Shown piece by piece: positions 41,815-51,871 of a DNA stretch of 64,000 bases. Each line of letters begins with the position of its first letter. Within the stretch, counting starts at the first letter, position 1. The stretch comes from Stygiobacter sp. Its GTDB lineage: Bacteria; Pseudomonadota; Alphaproteobacteria; Rhodospirillales; Magnetospirillaceae. The translations under genes and the position numbers were made by a program. The stretch is from NCBI GenBank assembly GCA_006218045.1, contig VBWB01000008.1, forward strand, positions 171,742-235,741, written 5' to 3'. The notes under the pieces were generated by a model. It was not told the DNA's origin. It ran no database searches and worked only from the letters and a program-made list of their open reading frames with translations.

Positions 41815-43871
41815 GCGTTTTCCCCCGATGCGTTGGGCCTGATCCACACGGCGCAATCATGAAAGGCGGCGCCGCCATTGGGTGGCACCGCATCGGCGCC
41901 GATCAGGCTGTTGATGCCCATGCCCTCGATGAAACATTCATCCGGCCAGATGCCTTCCACCGCCACCACGCCCTTGGCGATGCCGTCGGTGATCTGGGCA
42001 TGGACCAGCAGCGAGCCGCGGGCGTTGCCCAGGCGGATGACGGCGCCGCTGGTCAGCCCCAAGCGGGCCGCGTCGTCGCCATGGACCAGCGCCGTCGGAC
42101 GTCCGGCCAGCCGGCGCGAGGTCGGCGTTTCGGCGAAGGTGGAATTGAGGAAGTGCCGTGACGGCGGCGTGATCAGTCGGAACGGATGCTCGGCATCGGT
42201 GCTTTCAATGTTGTCCAGATGATCGGGCAGGGACGGCAGGCCGGCATGGTCGGGGCCGATGGCCGACCAGTCGGCGACAAAGCGGAACTTGCCGCCATGG
42301 CCGAAGCCGTCGAGAAAATGGGCCTTGTCGAAAGGCAGCGCGCAATCGAGCCAACGGGCCTTGTGGGTATCCTCGGCACTGGGCAGGTTTGATGCGCGCA
42401 GGCAGGCATCGATCAGATCCCATTCGTCCATGGCGAAGCTGGCATGGGCCGCCCCCAGCCGCCGGGCCAGTTGATTGACCAGCCAGTGATTGGACTTGGC
42501 CTCGCCCACCGCTGGGATCGCCGGTTTGGCCACCTGCAAAAAGGTATGGCCATAGGACGTGTACAGATCGGCATGTTCGACGAAGGTGGTGGCCGGCAGC
42601 ACCAGATCGGCGAAGCGCGCCGTCTGCGTCATCATTTGTTCGTGCACCGCCAAAAACAGATCGTCGCGGGCCAGACCGCGCCATACTTTGGTTGTATCGG
42701 GGGCGACATTGGCCGGATTGCTGTTTTGCACCAGCATGGCGGTGACCGGCGGGCCGCCTTGCAATGCGTCGGCCTCATTGGTCAGGATGGCGCCGATGCG
42801 GCTCATGTCCAACTGGCGGGCGTCGGAGGGCGGCAGGTCCAGCCCGTCCATCAGCGTGCGGTCGAGGACGAAGCCGCCCGACAGGCTTTGGGTGGCGCCA
42901 CCGCCTTCATATTGCCACGCCCCGGTCAGCACCGGCAGGCAGGACACCGCATGCAGGCTGATGGCGCCGTTGCGCGACCGGCTCATGCCATAGCCCAGAC
43001 GGATCAGGCTGCGCTTGGTGGTGCCGTATTGGCGGGCGAAGGCCTCGATTGTCGCCGCCTCCAGGCCGGTGATCGCCGCCGCCCAGGCGGGGCCACGGCT
43101 GGCGACGTGGGCGCGCAACGCTTCGGTGCCGTCGCCCATGCGGGCCACATAGGCGGAGTCGACCAGATCGTCGCGGAACAGCACATGCATGACGGCGCAG
43201 GCCAGGGCAGCGTCGGTGCCGGGACGCAGCATCAGGTGCAGATCGGCCTTTTCGGCGGTGGGGGTGCGATAGGGATCGACCACCACCACCTTGGCGCCAT
43301 GGCTTTTGCGGGCCTGGGCCATCAGCCCCATCAGATGCACCTGGGTGGCCGCCGGGTTGGCGCCCCAGATGATGATCAGTTCGCTTTTGGCCATCTCGCG
43401 CGAATCGACGCTGCGCTTGGCCCCCACCCCAGCCATCCAGCCGGCGCTGGCGATGGAGGCGCAGATGGTCAAACCCTGGCGCGAATAGCCCATCTCCCGC
43501 CGCAGGCGGTTGGCAGCGCCCATCTGCACCAAGCCCATGCTGCCGCCATAGACATAGGGCCACACGGTTTCGGCCCCGTGCGCGTCGGCGGCCCGTTGGA
43601 AGTTGTGGGCGATCTCGTCCAGCGCCTCGTCCCAGGATATGGGGGCGAAGCGGCCCGATCCCTTGTCGCCCACCCGCCGCAACGGTTGGGTGACGCGGTC
43701 GGGGTGGTGGATGCGCTCGGCATAGCGGGCGACCTTGGCGCAGATGATGCCCTCGGTATAGGGCATCTTGCCGCCATGCAGGCGATCGACGCGACCGTCC
43801 GCCCCCACCTCGACGTCGACGGGGCAGGCGGACGGGCAATCATGCGGACAGACGGATGGTAAACTGACCAT
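41811..43871 (-). CDS. Molybdopterin-dependent oxidoreductase with N-terminal 4Fe-4S site
   Basis: 686 residues from ATG 43871. The N-terminus [17 protein letters not shown], with a fourth cysteine in [14 protein letters not shown], is the 4Fe-4S motif of the MopB family. Further family segments are [47 protein letters not shown] and the C-terminal molydopterin-binding beta domain ([32 protein letters not shown]). No Tat signal is seen, so it is cytosolic. The substrate cannot be assigned. It has no electron-transfer subunits next to it and is instead translationally coupled to mipZ. The frame is open upstream past 43982, but this start precedes the cluster motif by the usual distance. Confidence 0.9.
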   Translation of the reverse strand: MVSLPSVCPHDCPSACPVDVEVGADGRVDRLHGGKMPYTEGIICAKVARYAERIHHPDRVTQPLRRVGDKGSGRFAPISWDEALDEIAHNFQRAADAHGAETVWPYVYGGSMGLVQMGAANRLRREMGYSRQGLTICASIASAGWMAGVGAKRSVDSREMAKSELIIIWGANPAATQVHLMGLMAQARKSHGAKVVVVDPYRTPTAEKADLHLMLRPGTDAALACAVMHVLFRDDLVDSAYVARMGDGTEALRAHVASRGPAWAAAITGLEAATIEAFARQYGTTKRSLIRLGYGMSRSRNGAISLHAVSCLPVLTGAWQYEGGGATQSLSGGFVLDRTLMDGLDLPPSDARQLDMSRIGAILTNEADALQGGPPVTAMLVQNSNPANVAPDTTKVWRGLARDDLFLAVHEQMMTQTARFADLVLPATTFVEHADLYTSYGHTFLQVAKPAIPAVGEAKSNHWLVNQLARRLGAAHASFAMDEWDLIDACLRASNLPSAEDTHKARWLDCALPFDKAHFLDGFGHGGKFRFVADWSAIGPDHAGLPSLPDHLDNIESTDAEHPFRLITPPSRHFLNSTFAETPTSRRLAGRPTALVHGDDAARLGLTSGAVIRLGNARGSLLVHAQITDGIAKGVVAVEGIWPDECFIEGMGINSLIGADAVPPNGGAAFHDCAVWIRPNASGENA

Positions 43872-44015
43872 GGGCGCACAATAGCCAAGCCGGGCGCGGG
43901 CGGCAACGCCCCCGGCACGCGGACTCGCGCCTTTTGCAGAGCCTTTGCGCACCCGCTTGGTGATGGTATTGTTGCGCGACATGTTGAGGCCAAGCTTGCG
44001 AAAAAGGACCAGCCA

Positions 44016-45122
44016 TTGACGGACGGCGGGATTGAACGGATCGATTGCGCCGTCATCGGCGCAGGTGTCGTCGGTCTGGCCGTTGCCCGCGCCCTGGCCT
44101 TGGCCGGGCGCGAGGTGCTGGTGCTGGAGGCTTCGGGCGCCATCGGCGGCGGCATCTCGTCGCGCAATTCCGAGGTCATCCATGCCGGCATGTACTATCC
44201 CGCCGGCAGCCTGAAGGCGCGCCTGTGCGTGGCCGGCAACGCCCTGCTGCGCCGTTTCGCCGATGATCATGGCGTGCCCTATTCCCTGTGCGGCAAGCTG
44301 ATCGTCGCCACCAACGCCGAGGAACAGGCCAAGCTGGACGACATCCTGGAAAAGGGCCGGGTCAACGGCGTCTCCGGGCTGGCCGCCATCACCGCCGCCC
44401 AGGCCATGGCGATGGAGCCGCGGCTTTCCTGTACCGCAGCCCTGTTTTCCGCCCATACCGGCATCATCGACACCCATGCCCTGATGCTGGCCCTGCACGG
44501 GGTGATCGAAAGTCATGGCGGTTCGGTCGCGCTGCATGCCCCGGTCCTCGGCGGTCAGGCCCATGAGGACGGAGTCTTGTTGCAGGTGGGCGGGGCCGAG
44601 CCCATGCGGCTACGGGCCCGTAGCGTGGTCATCGCGGGCGGCCTGTCGTCATGCCCGCTGGCCCGTTCGTTGGGACTGGCCAAGGTGCCGCAAGACTATC
44701 TGTGCAAGGGCAATTATTTCACCCTGACCGGCAAGATGCCGTTTGCGCGGCTGGTCTATCCGGTGCCGGTTTCTGCCGGGCTGGGGGTGCATTACACCTT
44801 GGACATGGCCGGGCGCGGTCGCTTCGGCCCCGATGTGGAATGGGTCGAGGCCGAGGATTATCGGGTCGATCCCGCCCGCGCCGATCTTTTTTATGCCGCC
44901 ATCCGCCGCTATTGGCCCGATCTGGCCGATGGCGCGCTGGAGCCGGCCTATGCCGGCATCCGCCCCAAGATCAATGCCGCGCACGAAGCCGCCGCCGATT
45001 TCGTCGTCCACGGCCCCGCCGATCATGGTGTGGCGGGGGTGGTGGCGCTCTACGGCATCGAATCACCCGGACTGACCGCGTCCCTGGCCCTGGGCGAACT
45101 GGTGAAGGAGATGGCCGCATGA
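44016..45122 (+). CDS. FAD-dependent oxidoreductase, L-2-hydroxyglutarate dehydrogenase-like
   Basis: 368 residues starting at TTG 44016, supported by AAAAAGGA 7 bp upstream and by the position of the FAD motif. The dinucleotide site is [17 protein letters not shown] near 12-28, followed by [25 protein letters not shown], which is diagnostic for the LhgO/L2HGDH group of DAO-fold oxidases. The C-terminal [16 protein letters not shown] and [15 protein letters not shown] also fit. It probably oxidises a 2-hydroxy acid and passes electrons to the quinone pool. It overlaps the next gene by 4 bp (ATGA). Confidence 0.87.
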   Translation: MTDGGIERIDCAVIGAGVVGLAVARALALAGREVLVLEASGAIGGGISSRNSEVIHAGMYYPAGSLKARLCVAGNALLRRFADDHGVPYSLCGKLIVATNAEEQAKLDDILEKGRVNGVSGLAAITAAQAMAMEPRLSCTAALFSAHTGIIDTHALMLALHGVIESHGGSVALHAPVLGGQAHEDGVLLQVGGAEPMRLRARSVVIAGGLSSCPLARSLGLAKVPQDYLCKGNYFTLTGKMPFARLVYPVPVSAGLGVHYTLDMAGRGRFGPDVEWVEAEDYRVDPARADLFYAAIRRYWPDLADGALEPAYAGIRPKINAAHEAAADFVVHGPADHGVAGVVALYGIESPGLTASLALGELVKEMAA

Positions 45123-46339
45123 GCCGGCTTGCCACCCTGACCGCGCTTTTGCTGCTGATGGCCGCGCCGGGCGCCCACGCTTTGGAAAAACCGCGCGACT
45201 GGCAGCCGCCGCCCATCGAATCGGTGCCCAATCACCGCGAGATGTGGCGGTCGGTGATCATCGAACTGGGCCGCTACGCCAAGGCGCGCAAACCCGATTT
45301 CGTCGTCCTGGTCAGGAATGGCACCGAATTGGTGGTCAAGGGCGAGCGCGAGGCCGAATGGGACGAGATTCAAGACCCCGACGGTAGGTTCTTTGAAAAA
45401 CGCCATCCATTGGGCCAAGCATTCCGCCCTTACGTCAACACCATCGACGGGCTGGTGCTGGACGATCTTTATTGCGGCCCGGAAGCCTTCGGCAAGTCTT
45501 TGGACAAGGCCATCCAGGAACAGCGCGACCTGGATCGGGTGCTGGCCGATGAGCGGGCCAAGGGCATCCATCGCCCGGCCACGCCGCAGCCCCTGGGGCC
45601 GTTCAGCATCGATCCAGTCGAGGAATTGCGCCGCGCCGCCGAGGTCAAGCGTCAGGCGGAAAAGCTGGAACGCCAGCGTCGCACGATCTATGCCGTCGAT
45701 GCCATCCGTCAGGCCGGCCGGCGGATATTGTCGCTGGAAAGCTGCAAGAGTGCCAAGGACGTCCAATCCGCCTACACCGATGCCATCCGCGACAAGGTGC
45801 TGACCTACGCCCATAGCGGCGATGACACCCTTAACCTGATTCCCTCCGGCCACCCTTGGGGGGAGAACCCGGCCCCCATCCCCACCTTGAACCAGGCCCG
45901 CAACTGGCTGCCGGTGCTGCGCGCCGACCGGTTCGGCAGCAAGGCGGAATGGGTGACGGCGCTGGAACGCAGCAATCATGACATGCTGTTGGTGGACGTG
46001 GCCTATCGCGGCGTCGACGGTCTGGCCTTCGCCGACACGTTGCGGCTGAAATACAAGAAGCTGGGGTCGCGCCGGCTGGTTTTCGCCGTTCTGTCGCTGG
46101 GCCGCGCCTATGACTGGCGCTGGTATTGGCAAAAGGATTGGCGCACCGGCCATCCGCCCTTCCTGTTCGCCCCCGACGAAGCCGATCCCGGCGCCTATGT
46201 CACCCGCCTGGAAGATGCCAGGTGGAAGGAAGTGCTGGGCAAGACCCTGGTGGGCATCATCGATGCCGGTTTCGACGGCGTGGTGTTGGACGACACCGAC
46301 ACCTATCTGTGGTTTGAAGAATTGATGCCGCTGCGGTGA
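45119..46339 (+). CDS. Secreted GH114/TM1410-like putative glycosidase
   Basis: 406 residues from ATG 45119 with signal peptide [20 protein letters not shown]. The later half suggests a TIM barrel: [36 protein letters not shown] and [23 protein letters not shown], similar to the endo-alpha-1,4-polygalactosaminidase (GH114) or TM1410 group, where the Asp residues after VLDD are candidate catalytic ones. The first half carries a long helical, Arg/Lys/Glu-rich insert (residues about 130-210). Function is not established; the coupling with the FAD oxidase is positional only. Confidence 0.6.
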   Translation: MSRLATLTALLLLMAAPGAHALEKPRDWQPPPIESVPNHREMWRSVIIELGRYAKARKPDFVVLVRNGTELVVKGEREAEWDEIQDPDGRFFEKRHPLGQAFRPYVNTIDGLVLDDLYCGPEAFGKSLDKAIQEQRDLDRVLADERAKGIHRPATPQPLGPFSIDPVEELRRAAEVKRQAEKLERQRRTIYAVDAIRQAGRRILSLESCKSAKDVQSAYTDAIRDKVLTYAHSGDDTLNLIPSGHPWGENPAPIPTLNQARNWLPVLRADRFGSKAEWVTALERSNHDMLLVDVAYRGVDGLAFADTLRLKYKKLGSRRLVFAVLSLGRAYDWRWYWQKDWRTGHPPFLFAPDEADPGAYVTRLEDARWKEVLGKTLVGIIDAGFDGVVLDDTDTYLWFEELMPLR

Positions 46340-46352
46340 CCTGGATGATGAA

Positions 46353-47990
46353 ATGCTGAAAACCGCCCGGTCCTACGAAGAGGCCTGCCGCACCTTTCGC
46401 TGGCGGCTGCCCGATCGCTACAACATGGCCTTCGACGTCTGTGATCGCCAGACCATGGCCGGTGCCGATGGCCATCGCACCGCCCTGATCGTCGAAATCG
46501 CCGACGGCGTGGTCGAGCGCTACACCTTCCATATGCTGCGGCTGCTGTCCAACCGTGTCGCCAATGCCCTGACGGCGCGTGGCATCGGTCGGGGCGATCG
46601 GGTGGCGGTGGCCTTGCCGCAATCGGTCGAGGCGGCGGCGGTGGTGCTGGGGGTGTTGAAGATGGGGGCGGTACTGGTGCCGTTGCCCCTGTCCCTGGGC
46701 GAGGAGCCCTTGGCTTGGCGGCTGGCCGATTCAGGGGCGCGGGCGGCCATCGTCGCCGATTTTCTGCTGCCCCGGCTGCAAGGGGCGCGTCAGGGCGCAC
46801 CGGCCCTGGAAACCCTGCTGGTGAACGGTGAATCCGGGGGCGCAGACGATCTGTGGGCGGTGTTGCAGCGCTCCAGCGATGCCTTCACCCCGCTGGTGAC
46901 GGCCCTCGACAGCCCGGCCTTGCTGGTCTATGCCGACCATGCCATGGGCAAGCCCACCGGCATCCTGCACGGCCATGGCGCCTTGCTGGGCAATCTGCCG
47001 GCGGTGGAGTTGGGCCTGGGCTTCTTCCCCCAGTTCGGCGACATCCTGTGGACCTCGGCCGATTGGATGAGCTTTCCCGCCCTGATGTGGGCGGTGCTGC
47101 CGTCCTGGCATCACGGCGTGCCGGTGGTCGCCGGCCCCCATGGTCAGGACGCCGAGGCCCATCTGGGCCTGATGGCCCGTCATGGCGTGCGGGTGGCGTG
47201 GCTGCCGCCGGGGGATCTGGCGCGGCTGACCGGCCTTGCCGCCGTCCGGGCCCATCCGTCGCCGCGGGTGCTGGGCAGCGGTCCGCAGCCTTTGGCCGCC
47301 GGTTTGCGCGATCAGGTGGCCAAGGTGTTCGGCATCGCCGCGCACGAAATCTGGGGCAGTCTGGAAATCGGCGCCGCCGTCGCCAACAATGCCGCCATCA
47401 TGGAAATCCGTCCCGGCTCGCCCGGCAAGGCGGCGCCCGGTGTGACCATCGAGGCGGTGGATGCCGCCGGGCGGGTGTTGCGGGCCGGCGATCCCGGCTT
47501 TCTGGCCCTGGCCCCCAACGCCCCGGCGGCCTGTCTGGGCCGCTGGGGCCGCGAGTCCTGGCATGGCGCCAAGCTGATCAATGGCTGGCTGCCCTCGCCG
47601 GTGGCCGGGCATCGCGATTTGGACGGTTATATCTGGCCCGATGCCCTGGCGCCATTGCCCGGTATCGTCATGGTCGACGGTCAGCCGGTGGCCCTGGCTG
47701 AAACCGAGGCGGCCTTGACCTGGCATCCCCGCGTCGTCGCCGCCGGCATGGTGGTGCAGGGCGATGGCGGCTTGAAGGCCTATATCGTCGCGGCGGCGGG
47801 GGGCGGCGACGTCTATCTGGCGCGCGAGCTGCAAGCCTGGGTGGCCCAGCGGCGCGGCCTGCACGAGGTGCCGGGGCGCATCGAATTCGTCGATTCCATC
47901 CCGTTGCGCGCCGATGGCAGCACCGATGTCGAGGAATTGCTGGCCCGCCCGGTGCGCCTGGATGCCCCCGACCCGGACGAGCGGATTTAG
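46353..47990 (+). CDS. Acyl-CoA synthetase-like protein with degenerate catalytic motifs
   Basis: 545 residues with the fold-level pattern of medium-chain acyl-CoA or acetyl-CoA synthetases: RYNMAFDVCDRQ at 22-33, YTFHMLRLLSNRVANALTARGIGRGDRVAVALPQS at 57-91, DILWTSADWMSFPALMWAVLPSW later. The catalytic signatures are altered: the ATP loop reads VYADHAMGKPTG (193-204) in place of SGTTG-x-PKG, the A5 motif reads IWGSLEIG, and the C-terminal SGK lysine motif reads LRADGSTDVEELL, so no catalytic Lys. Adenylation is unlikely; a binding or regulatory role is possible. It begins 13 bp after the GH114-like gene and is convergent with rfbB (4-bp overlap). Confidence 0.78.
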   Translation: MLKTARSYEEACRTFRWRLPDRYNMAFDVCDRQTMAGADGHRTALIVEIADGVVERYTFHMLRLLSNRVANALTARGIGRGDRVAVALPQSVEAAAVVLGVLKMGAVLVPLPLSLGEEPLAWRLADSGARAAIVADFLLPRLQGARQGAPALETLLVNGESGGADDLWAVLQRSSDAFTPLVTALDSPALLVYADHAMGKPTGILHGHGALLGNLPAVELGLGFFPQFGDILWTSADWMSFPALMWAVLPSWHHGVPVVAGPHGQDAEAHLGLMARHGVRVAWLPPGDLARLTGLAAVRAHPSPRVLGSGPQPLAAGLRDQVAKVFGIAAHEIWGSLEIGAAVANNAAIMEIRPGSPGKAAPGVTIEAVDAAGRVLRAGDPGFLALAPNAPAACLGRWGRESWHGAKLINGWLPSPVAGHRDLDGYIWPDALAPLPGIVMVDGQPVALAETEAALTWHPRVVAAGMVVQGDGGLKAYIVAAAGGGDVYLARELQAWVAQRRGLHEVPGRIEFVDSIPLRADGSTDVEELLARPVRLDAPDPDERI

Positions 47991-49006
47991 CCCAAGCCCA
48001 GGCGGGGGGCGTGATAATCGCGGTTGGCCCAGCGCGGGTGGTCGAGACACCAGCGGATGGTGGCGGCGATGCCGTCGGCGAAATCGGTCCGCGGTCGCCA
48101 GTCCAGCGCGTGGCGGGCATGGCCGGAATCGATGCCATAGCGGCGGTCATGGCCGGGACGGTCGGCGACGAACCGGATCAGGCGGGCGTACGGTCCGGCT
48201 GGATCGGGGCGGCACTGGTCCAATTGGGCGCAGAGGGCCTCGACCACCTCCAGATTGCTGTGTTCCTGCCCCGATCCGAACAGATAGGTGTCCCCCGGCT
48301 GGCCGCGATCCAGGGCGGCCATCAGGCCGACGGCGTGGTCGTCCACATAAAGCCAATCGCGCCGGTTGCCGCCATCGCCATAGAGGGGCAGGGGCAGACC
48401 GGCCAGGGCCTTTTGGATCACCAGCGGTATCAGCTTTTCCGGGAACTGCCAGGGACCGTAATTGTTGCTGCAATTGGTGACCATCACCGGCAGTCCGTAA
48501 GTGGTCATCCACGCCCGCGCCAGATGGTCGGACGCGGCCTTGCTGGCCGAATAGGGTGAATTGGGACGATAGGGCGAATGGGCGGTGAAGGCCGGCTGGT
48601 CCACCTCCAGGCTGCCGAACACTTCGTCGGTGGAAACGTGGATGAAGCGGAAATGGTCGGGCCGTCCCTGAGCAAGCCAGAAGCGCCGCGCCGCTTCCAG
48701 CACGTGGAAGGTGCCGACCATGTTGTGTTCGATGAAATCGATCGGACTGTCGATGGAGCGGTCCACATGGGTTTCCGCCGCCAGATGAAACACTGCGCGC
48801 GGGCCGTGTTGGGCGAAGACGCCATCAAGGGCCGCGCCGTCGCGGATATCGCCCTGGTTGAAAACGGCCAGGGCGGGCAGGGAATCCAGGCAGGCGGCAT
48901 AGCCCAGACGGTCAAGGGCGATGACGGTCTCGTTCCCCCGCGCGACCAGTTGGCGACACAGGGCGGAACCGATAAAGCCCGCCGCCCCGGTAACCAAAAT
49001 AGACAT
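47987..49006 (-). CDS. rfbB: dTDP-glucose 4,6-dehydratase (or close NDP-sugar dehydratase)
   Basis: 339 residues from ATG 49006 (MSILVTGAAGFIGS); the frame extends upstream to 49141 but without a start matching the family. Extended SDR motifs: TGAAGFIG at 6-13, catalytic T126-D127-E128 and Y152/K156, plus NCSNNYGPWQFPEKLIPL, diagnostic for RmlB/RfbB. It makes dTDP-4-keto-6-deoxyglucose for O-antigen or exopolysaccharide sugars. The rfbACD partners are not in the window, so a related 4,6-dehydratase role cannot be excluded. Divergent from the FlaF-like gene. Confidence 0.9.
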   Translation of the reverse strand: MSILVTGAAGFIGSALCRQLVARGNETVIALDRLGYAACLDSLPALAVFNQGDIRDGAALDGVFAQHGPRAVFHLAAETHVDRSIDSPIDFIEHNMVGTFHVLEAARRFWLAQGRPDHFRFIHVSTDEVFGSLEVDQPAFTAHSPYRPNSPYSASKAASDHLARAWMTTYGLPVMVTNCSNNYGPWQFPEKLIPLVIQKALAGLPLPLYGDGGNRRDWLYVDDHAVGLMAALDRGQPGDTYLFGSGQEHSNLEVVEALCAQLDQCRPDPAGPYARLIRFVADRPGHDRRYGIDSGHARHALDWRPRTDFADGIAATIRWCLDHPRWANRDYHAPRLGLG

Positions 49007-49241
49007 GTCAGGCTTGCCCCGGCTCAATTCAGAAACACTTAACCTTATGCTGCCATGAATAATCGGTGCAGGCCATACTCCCTGGGGCTGGGCGTTGCGC
49101 CTTTGGGGGAAAGGGAGTAAGTTTTTTAGGGTTTCCAGCAACGATCCTTATCAATGGATCGATTAGGTTTCCCCCGGTTGATTTTACCAATGCTTTCGGC
49201 AGGCGCATCAAGGTGGCCGCCGCATCCAAGCAGGAGGAACC

Positions 49242-49574
49242 ATGTCCGACACGACTACTCTGTCCGCCATTGAGGAGCAGGCCTTTCAGTTGTCCCGCGC
49301 AGCCATCATGTTGGACCAGGCCAAGGCCGATCGTTCCAAGCTGGAAGAAGCGTTGGAGCTGAACATGGCGGTGTGGGTGGCTTTGCGCACCCTGATCACC
49401 AGCGATGGTTGCTCGGCCTCGTCGCAGGTGGTGGAAAATCTGATCCGTCTGGCCAATTTCGTCGCCGAAAAGACCATCGCCGGCGCCGCCGCCGCCACCG
49501 ATGCCGGCATCGACGCGCTGATCAACGTCAATCTGCAGATTTCCGAAGGACTGCTGGAAGGCAACAAGGCCTGA
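49242..49574 (+). CDS. FlaF-like protein, orphan
   Basis: 110 residues (MSDTTTLSAIEEQAFQLSRAA) preceded by GGAGGAACC. The C-terminal two thirds parallel FlaF: LELNMAVWVALRTLIT corresponds to the LKCNQRLWTQVQ core, VVENLIRLANFVAEKTI to the LLDLSRF region, and IDALINVNLQISEGLLEG to the LVKINREVAAGL end. The N-terminal AYG motif of FlaF is absent. It lies outside any flagellar cluster, between rfbB and the inverted-repeat element. It may regulate another flagellin or have been adapted to a different partner. Confidence 0.7.
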   Translation: MSDTTTLSAIEEQAFQLSRAAIMLDQAKADRSKLEEALELNMAVWVALRTLITSDGCSASSQVVENLIRLANFVAEKTIAGAAAATDAGIDALINVNLQISEGLLEGNKA

Positions 49575-49671
49575 CCTCGCCGCCCTGGGATGCCGGAGAG
49601 AGTTCCGGCTTTCCCTTGGCGCGGGCATGACGGGGTTCGCAGCGGGTGTGTTTCCGATGAGAGACGCGTGG

Positions 49672-49879
49672 CTTTAACAGGCTGCGGAAAAGCTCAGAAT
49701 TGGCGCCTCCACGCCCTCTTTCGTCATGCGCGGGCTTGACCCGCGCATCCACGGGGGGCGCCTAACACATTATTTTCAAAGCACTTCCTGCTGAAACACG
49801 TGGATGGCAGGGTCAAGCCCGGCCATGACGAGCCGAGAGAAGTGATACGGGTGCAGCGTTTTTCCGCAACCTGTTAAAG
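49672..49879. mobile_element. Non-coding terminal-inverted-repeat (MITE-like) element
   Basis: Outer arms CTTTAACAGG-C-TGCGGAAAA (49672-49691) and its complement with one change (49860-49879) delimit 208 bp. Inside, a 32-bp palindromic sequence occurs twice in opposite orientation (49722-49753 and 49799-49830; core GGGCTTGACCC). No ORF or target-site duplication is clear. This fills most of the gene-free stretch 49575-49889. Confidence 0.7.
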
Positions 49880-49889
49880 GCGCACGGTT

Positions 49890-51629
49890 CTAGAATAGGA
49901 AATCATCGGCGTTGACGACGGGGGGGGTGTTTTTGGACTGCGGCGCCACCGCCCCCCGTTCATAGCGGGCGTGCACGGCCCGTTGGCTGGCCATGGAATA
50001 TCCGGCTGCCAGAATTTCGCCCCGCCCATGCCAGCCGGAATCGTCCGACTCAGCCACGGTGTCCGGGGCCATGGACCGCAACTGCCCCGCCCATTGCGGC
50101 AAGACGGCGAAAGCACCCCGTTGCCGTACCGCGATGACCCTGGTTTCAGCGATTCCGGTCAGACAACATTGGATTGCGGTATCGACATTCGCCAACGCCG
50201 TCTCCAGGGTGCGACTCGCGCTCTCGAACGCGGTGATGCTGCCTTCGAGAATCCCTTCCGCCCGGGTCAACCCGGCACGGCCATCGCCGGCCAGCAATTG
50301 CGCCGTTCCATAAATCTCCTCCAGCCCCGCCATGATCTTGGATGCATCTTCGGCGGTTCGACCAGCCAAGGCGCGCAGTTCTTGGGCGATCACCGCCAGC
50401 ACCCGTCCACTGCGTCCCAGTCGGCTGCATTTGAATGTGGCGTTCAGCCCCATGATCCGCATATCCGCTTCCAGCGAACGGATGCTCTCGATCCTGCCGC
50501 GGATTTCGGCGACCACCGTACTGACCGGCACCAGATGCGCCTGCAAGAGGTCGCCGGCCCGATGACATTGATGGACCAGTTTGCGGGCGATATGCAGATC
50601 GGCCACCAATTCGTGTAGAAACGATGCCTTCTCACCGGCGGCTGATCCCATGGTGGACCGAACGGTGTCGATGATGCCGCCGGCCCCTTGGGTGATCGCC
50701 TCCAGGCTGTCGTCCACCCCGGTCAGCTCGCGCCCGCAATCCGCATAAATGTCGGCAAGCTGCATGGATTGCAGGCGATGGATGCCGTAATCGCCCGGAC
50801 GGCCATCATCCGCCGCCGCCAGGGCCATATCCACATGCTCCAGGCGCTGGCGGGTAATATCGCCGATCTGCAAGGCGCCGATCACGTCGGCGATCCGATC
50901 CTCGTTGGCGCGGGAAAAGCCGCTGATGCGTTGCGCCGCCGCCGTCAACGCGGTCTGGCGGGCTTGCAGGGTCCGGCGGCTACCGTCCAAACGGCGCTCG
51001 ACTTCGGGCAAGGCTCCGATCTCGCTCTGATCGAAACCGGCATGTTCCGACCGCGCGGTGGCGATAAAGCCGCTCAGCCGCACCAATTCGTCGCCGAGCC
51101 GGTCCAGCAACTCGGCTGCCCCGGCGGCCAGGCGACCGATTTCACCGGTGAAGACGTCAAAATCAATTCCGGCGACCACCGCTTGCGCCGCCTCGATCCG
51201 ACCATTGATGGCCAGCGGATGAACTTCGCCGATGGTTTTGCGCAGCCGGAGCAGATCGCGTTCGAGGCCGATGGTCAGATCCCCCAGGCGGTGCAAGGCG
51301 ACGCTCTCCTCCCGTTGACGGCTGATGGCGCCGGCCAGGGCTTCGACGACGATCCGCAGATGATTGCTGGCCTCCAGCAGATCGGTTGAGTTCACCGAGC
51401 CGGCGACGCGGTCAAAGGCGACCGAGACACCCTGCAATGCTGTCATCGACTCGCTCAGATGCTCGCCCATGTCGAGAAACACCCGTTCTATCGGCTGTAC
51501 CAGATGCCCCAAGCCTTGCCGGATGGAAAGCACGTTTTCCCCTGCCGGCGCATCAACGCCCACATCGCCCACCACCGGAAATATTGTGGCCGCTGACAAG
51601 GTCATGAAGATTAGCCCCACATGCGTCAT
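49890..51629 (-). CDS. Cytosolic MCP-like coiled-coil protein with degenerate signalling tips
   Basis: 579 residues from ATG 51629; ATG 51605 is an alternative and neither has a clear ribosome site. Almost wholly helical without membrane segments. Two segments echo the MCP tip: IGEVHPLAINGRIEAAQAVV at 133-152 and MRIMGLNATFKCSRLGRSG at 390-408, the latter followed by VLAVIAQELRALAGRT, matching the FAVVAxEVRxLAxRS part of receptors. Key tip residues are changed, so CheA/CheW binding is doubtful. The segment IGALQIGDITRQRLEHVDMAL (250-270) recurs in chemotaxis-associated proteins. It is divergent from the che operon and likely belongs to it functionally. Confidence 0.72.
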   Translation of the reverse strand: MTHVGLIFMTLSAATIFPVVGDVGVDAPAGENVLSIRQGLGHLVQPIERVFLDMGEHLSESMTALQGVSVAFDRVAGSVNSTDLLEASNHLRIVVEALAGAISRQREESVALHRLGDLTIGLERDLLRLRKTIGEVHPLAINGRIEAAQAVVAGIDFDVFTGEIGRLAAGAAELLDRLGDELVRLSGFIATARSEHAGFDQSEIGALPEVERRLDGSRRTLQARQTALTAAAQRISGFSRANEDRIADVIGALQIGDITRQRLEHVDMALAAADDGRPGDYGIHRLQSMQLADIYADCGRELTGVDDSLEAITQGAGGIIDTVRSTMGSAAGEKASFLHELVADLHIARKLVHQCHRAGDLLQAHLVPVSTVVAEIRGRIESIRSLEADMRIMGLNATFKCSRLGRSGRVLAVIAQELRALAGRTAEDASKIMAGLEEIYGTAQLLAGDGRAGLTRAEGILEGSITAFESASRTLETALANVDTAIQCCLTGIAETRVIAVRQRGAFAVLPQWAGQLRSMAPDTVAESDDSGWHGRGEILAAGYSMASQRAVHARYERGAVAPQSKNTPPVVNADDFLF

Positions 51630-51871
51630 GGAATGATCGATTCATGATATATTTTTAGAAGAGAATGTAAAATAAATATAAAAGGAAGACTCGGTTGGAT
51701 TCTTACGCCAGGAGAACTAGTGCCGGACCAAAAAATAACCTTAGGTATCGTAGACTGACATTCAATGCGCCCTACGAATGACGTACATACTCAAGGCCAT
51801 CGTTCCTAAGGGTCCATTGCTAGCCCCCTCTTATCCCGCATATTCAATGGAAAGCAGCGTGGCGAGGGGCG
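51630..51871. promoter_or_regulatory. AT-rich divergent promoter region of the che locus
   Basis: 242 bp with A+T-rich runs (AAAATAAATATAAAAGG near 51668) between the MCP-like gene and the STAS gene. It must hold the che operon promoter. I see no convincing sigma-54 or FNR site and no other gene. Confidence 0.45.
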
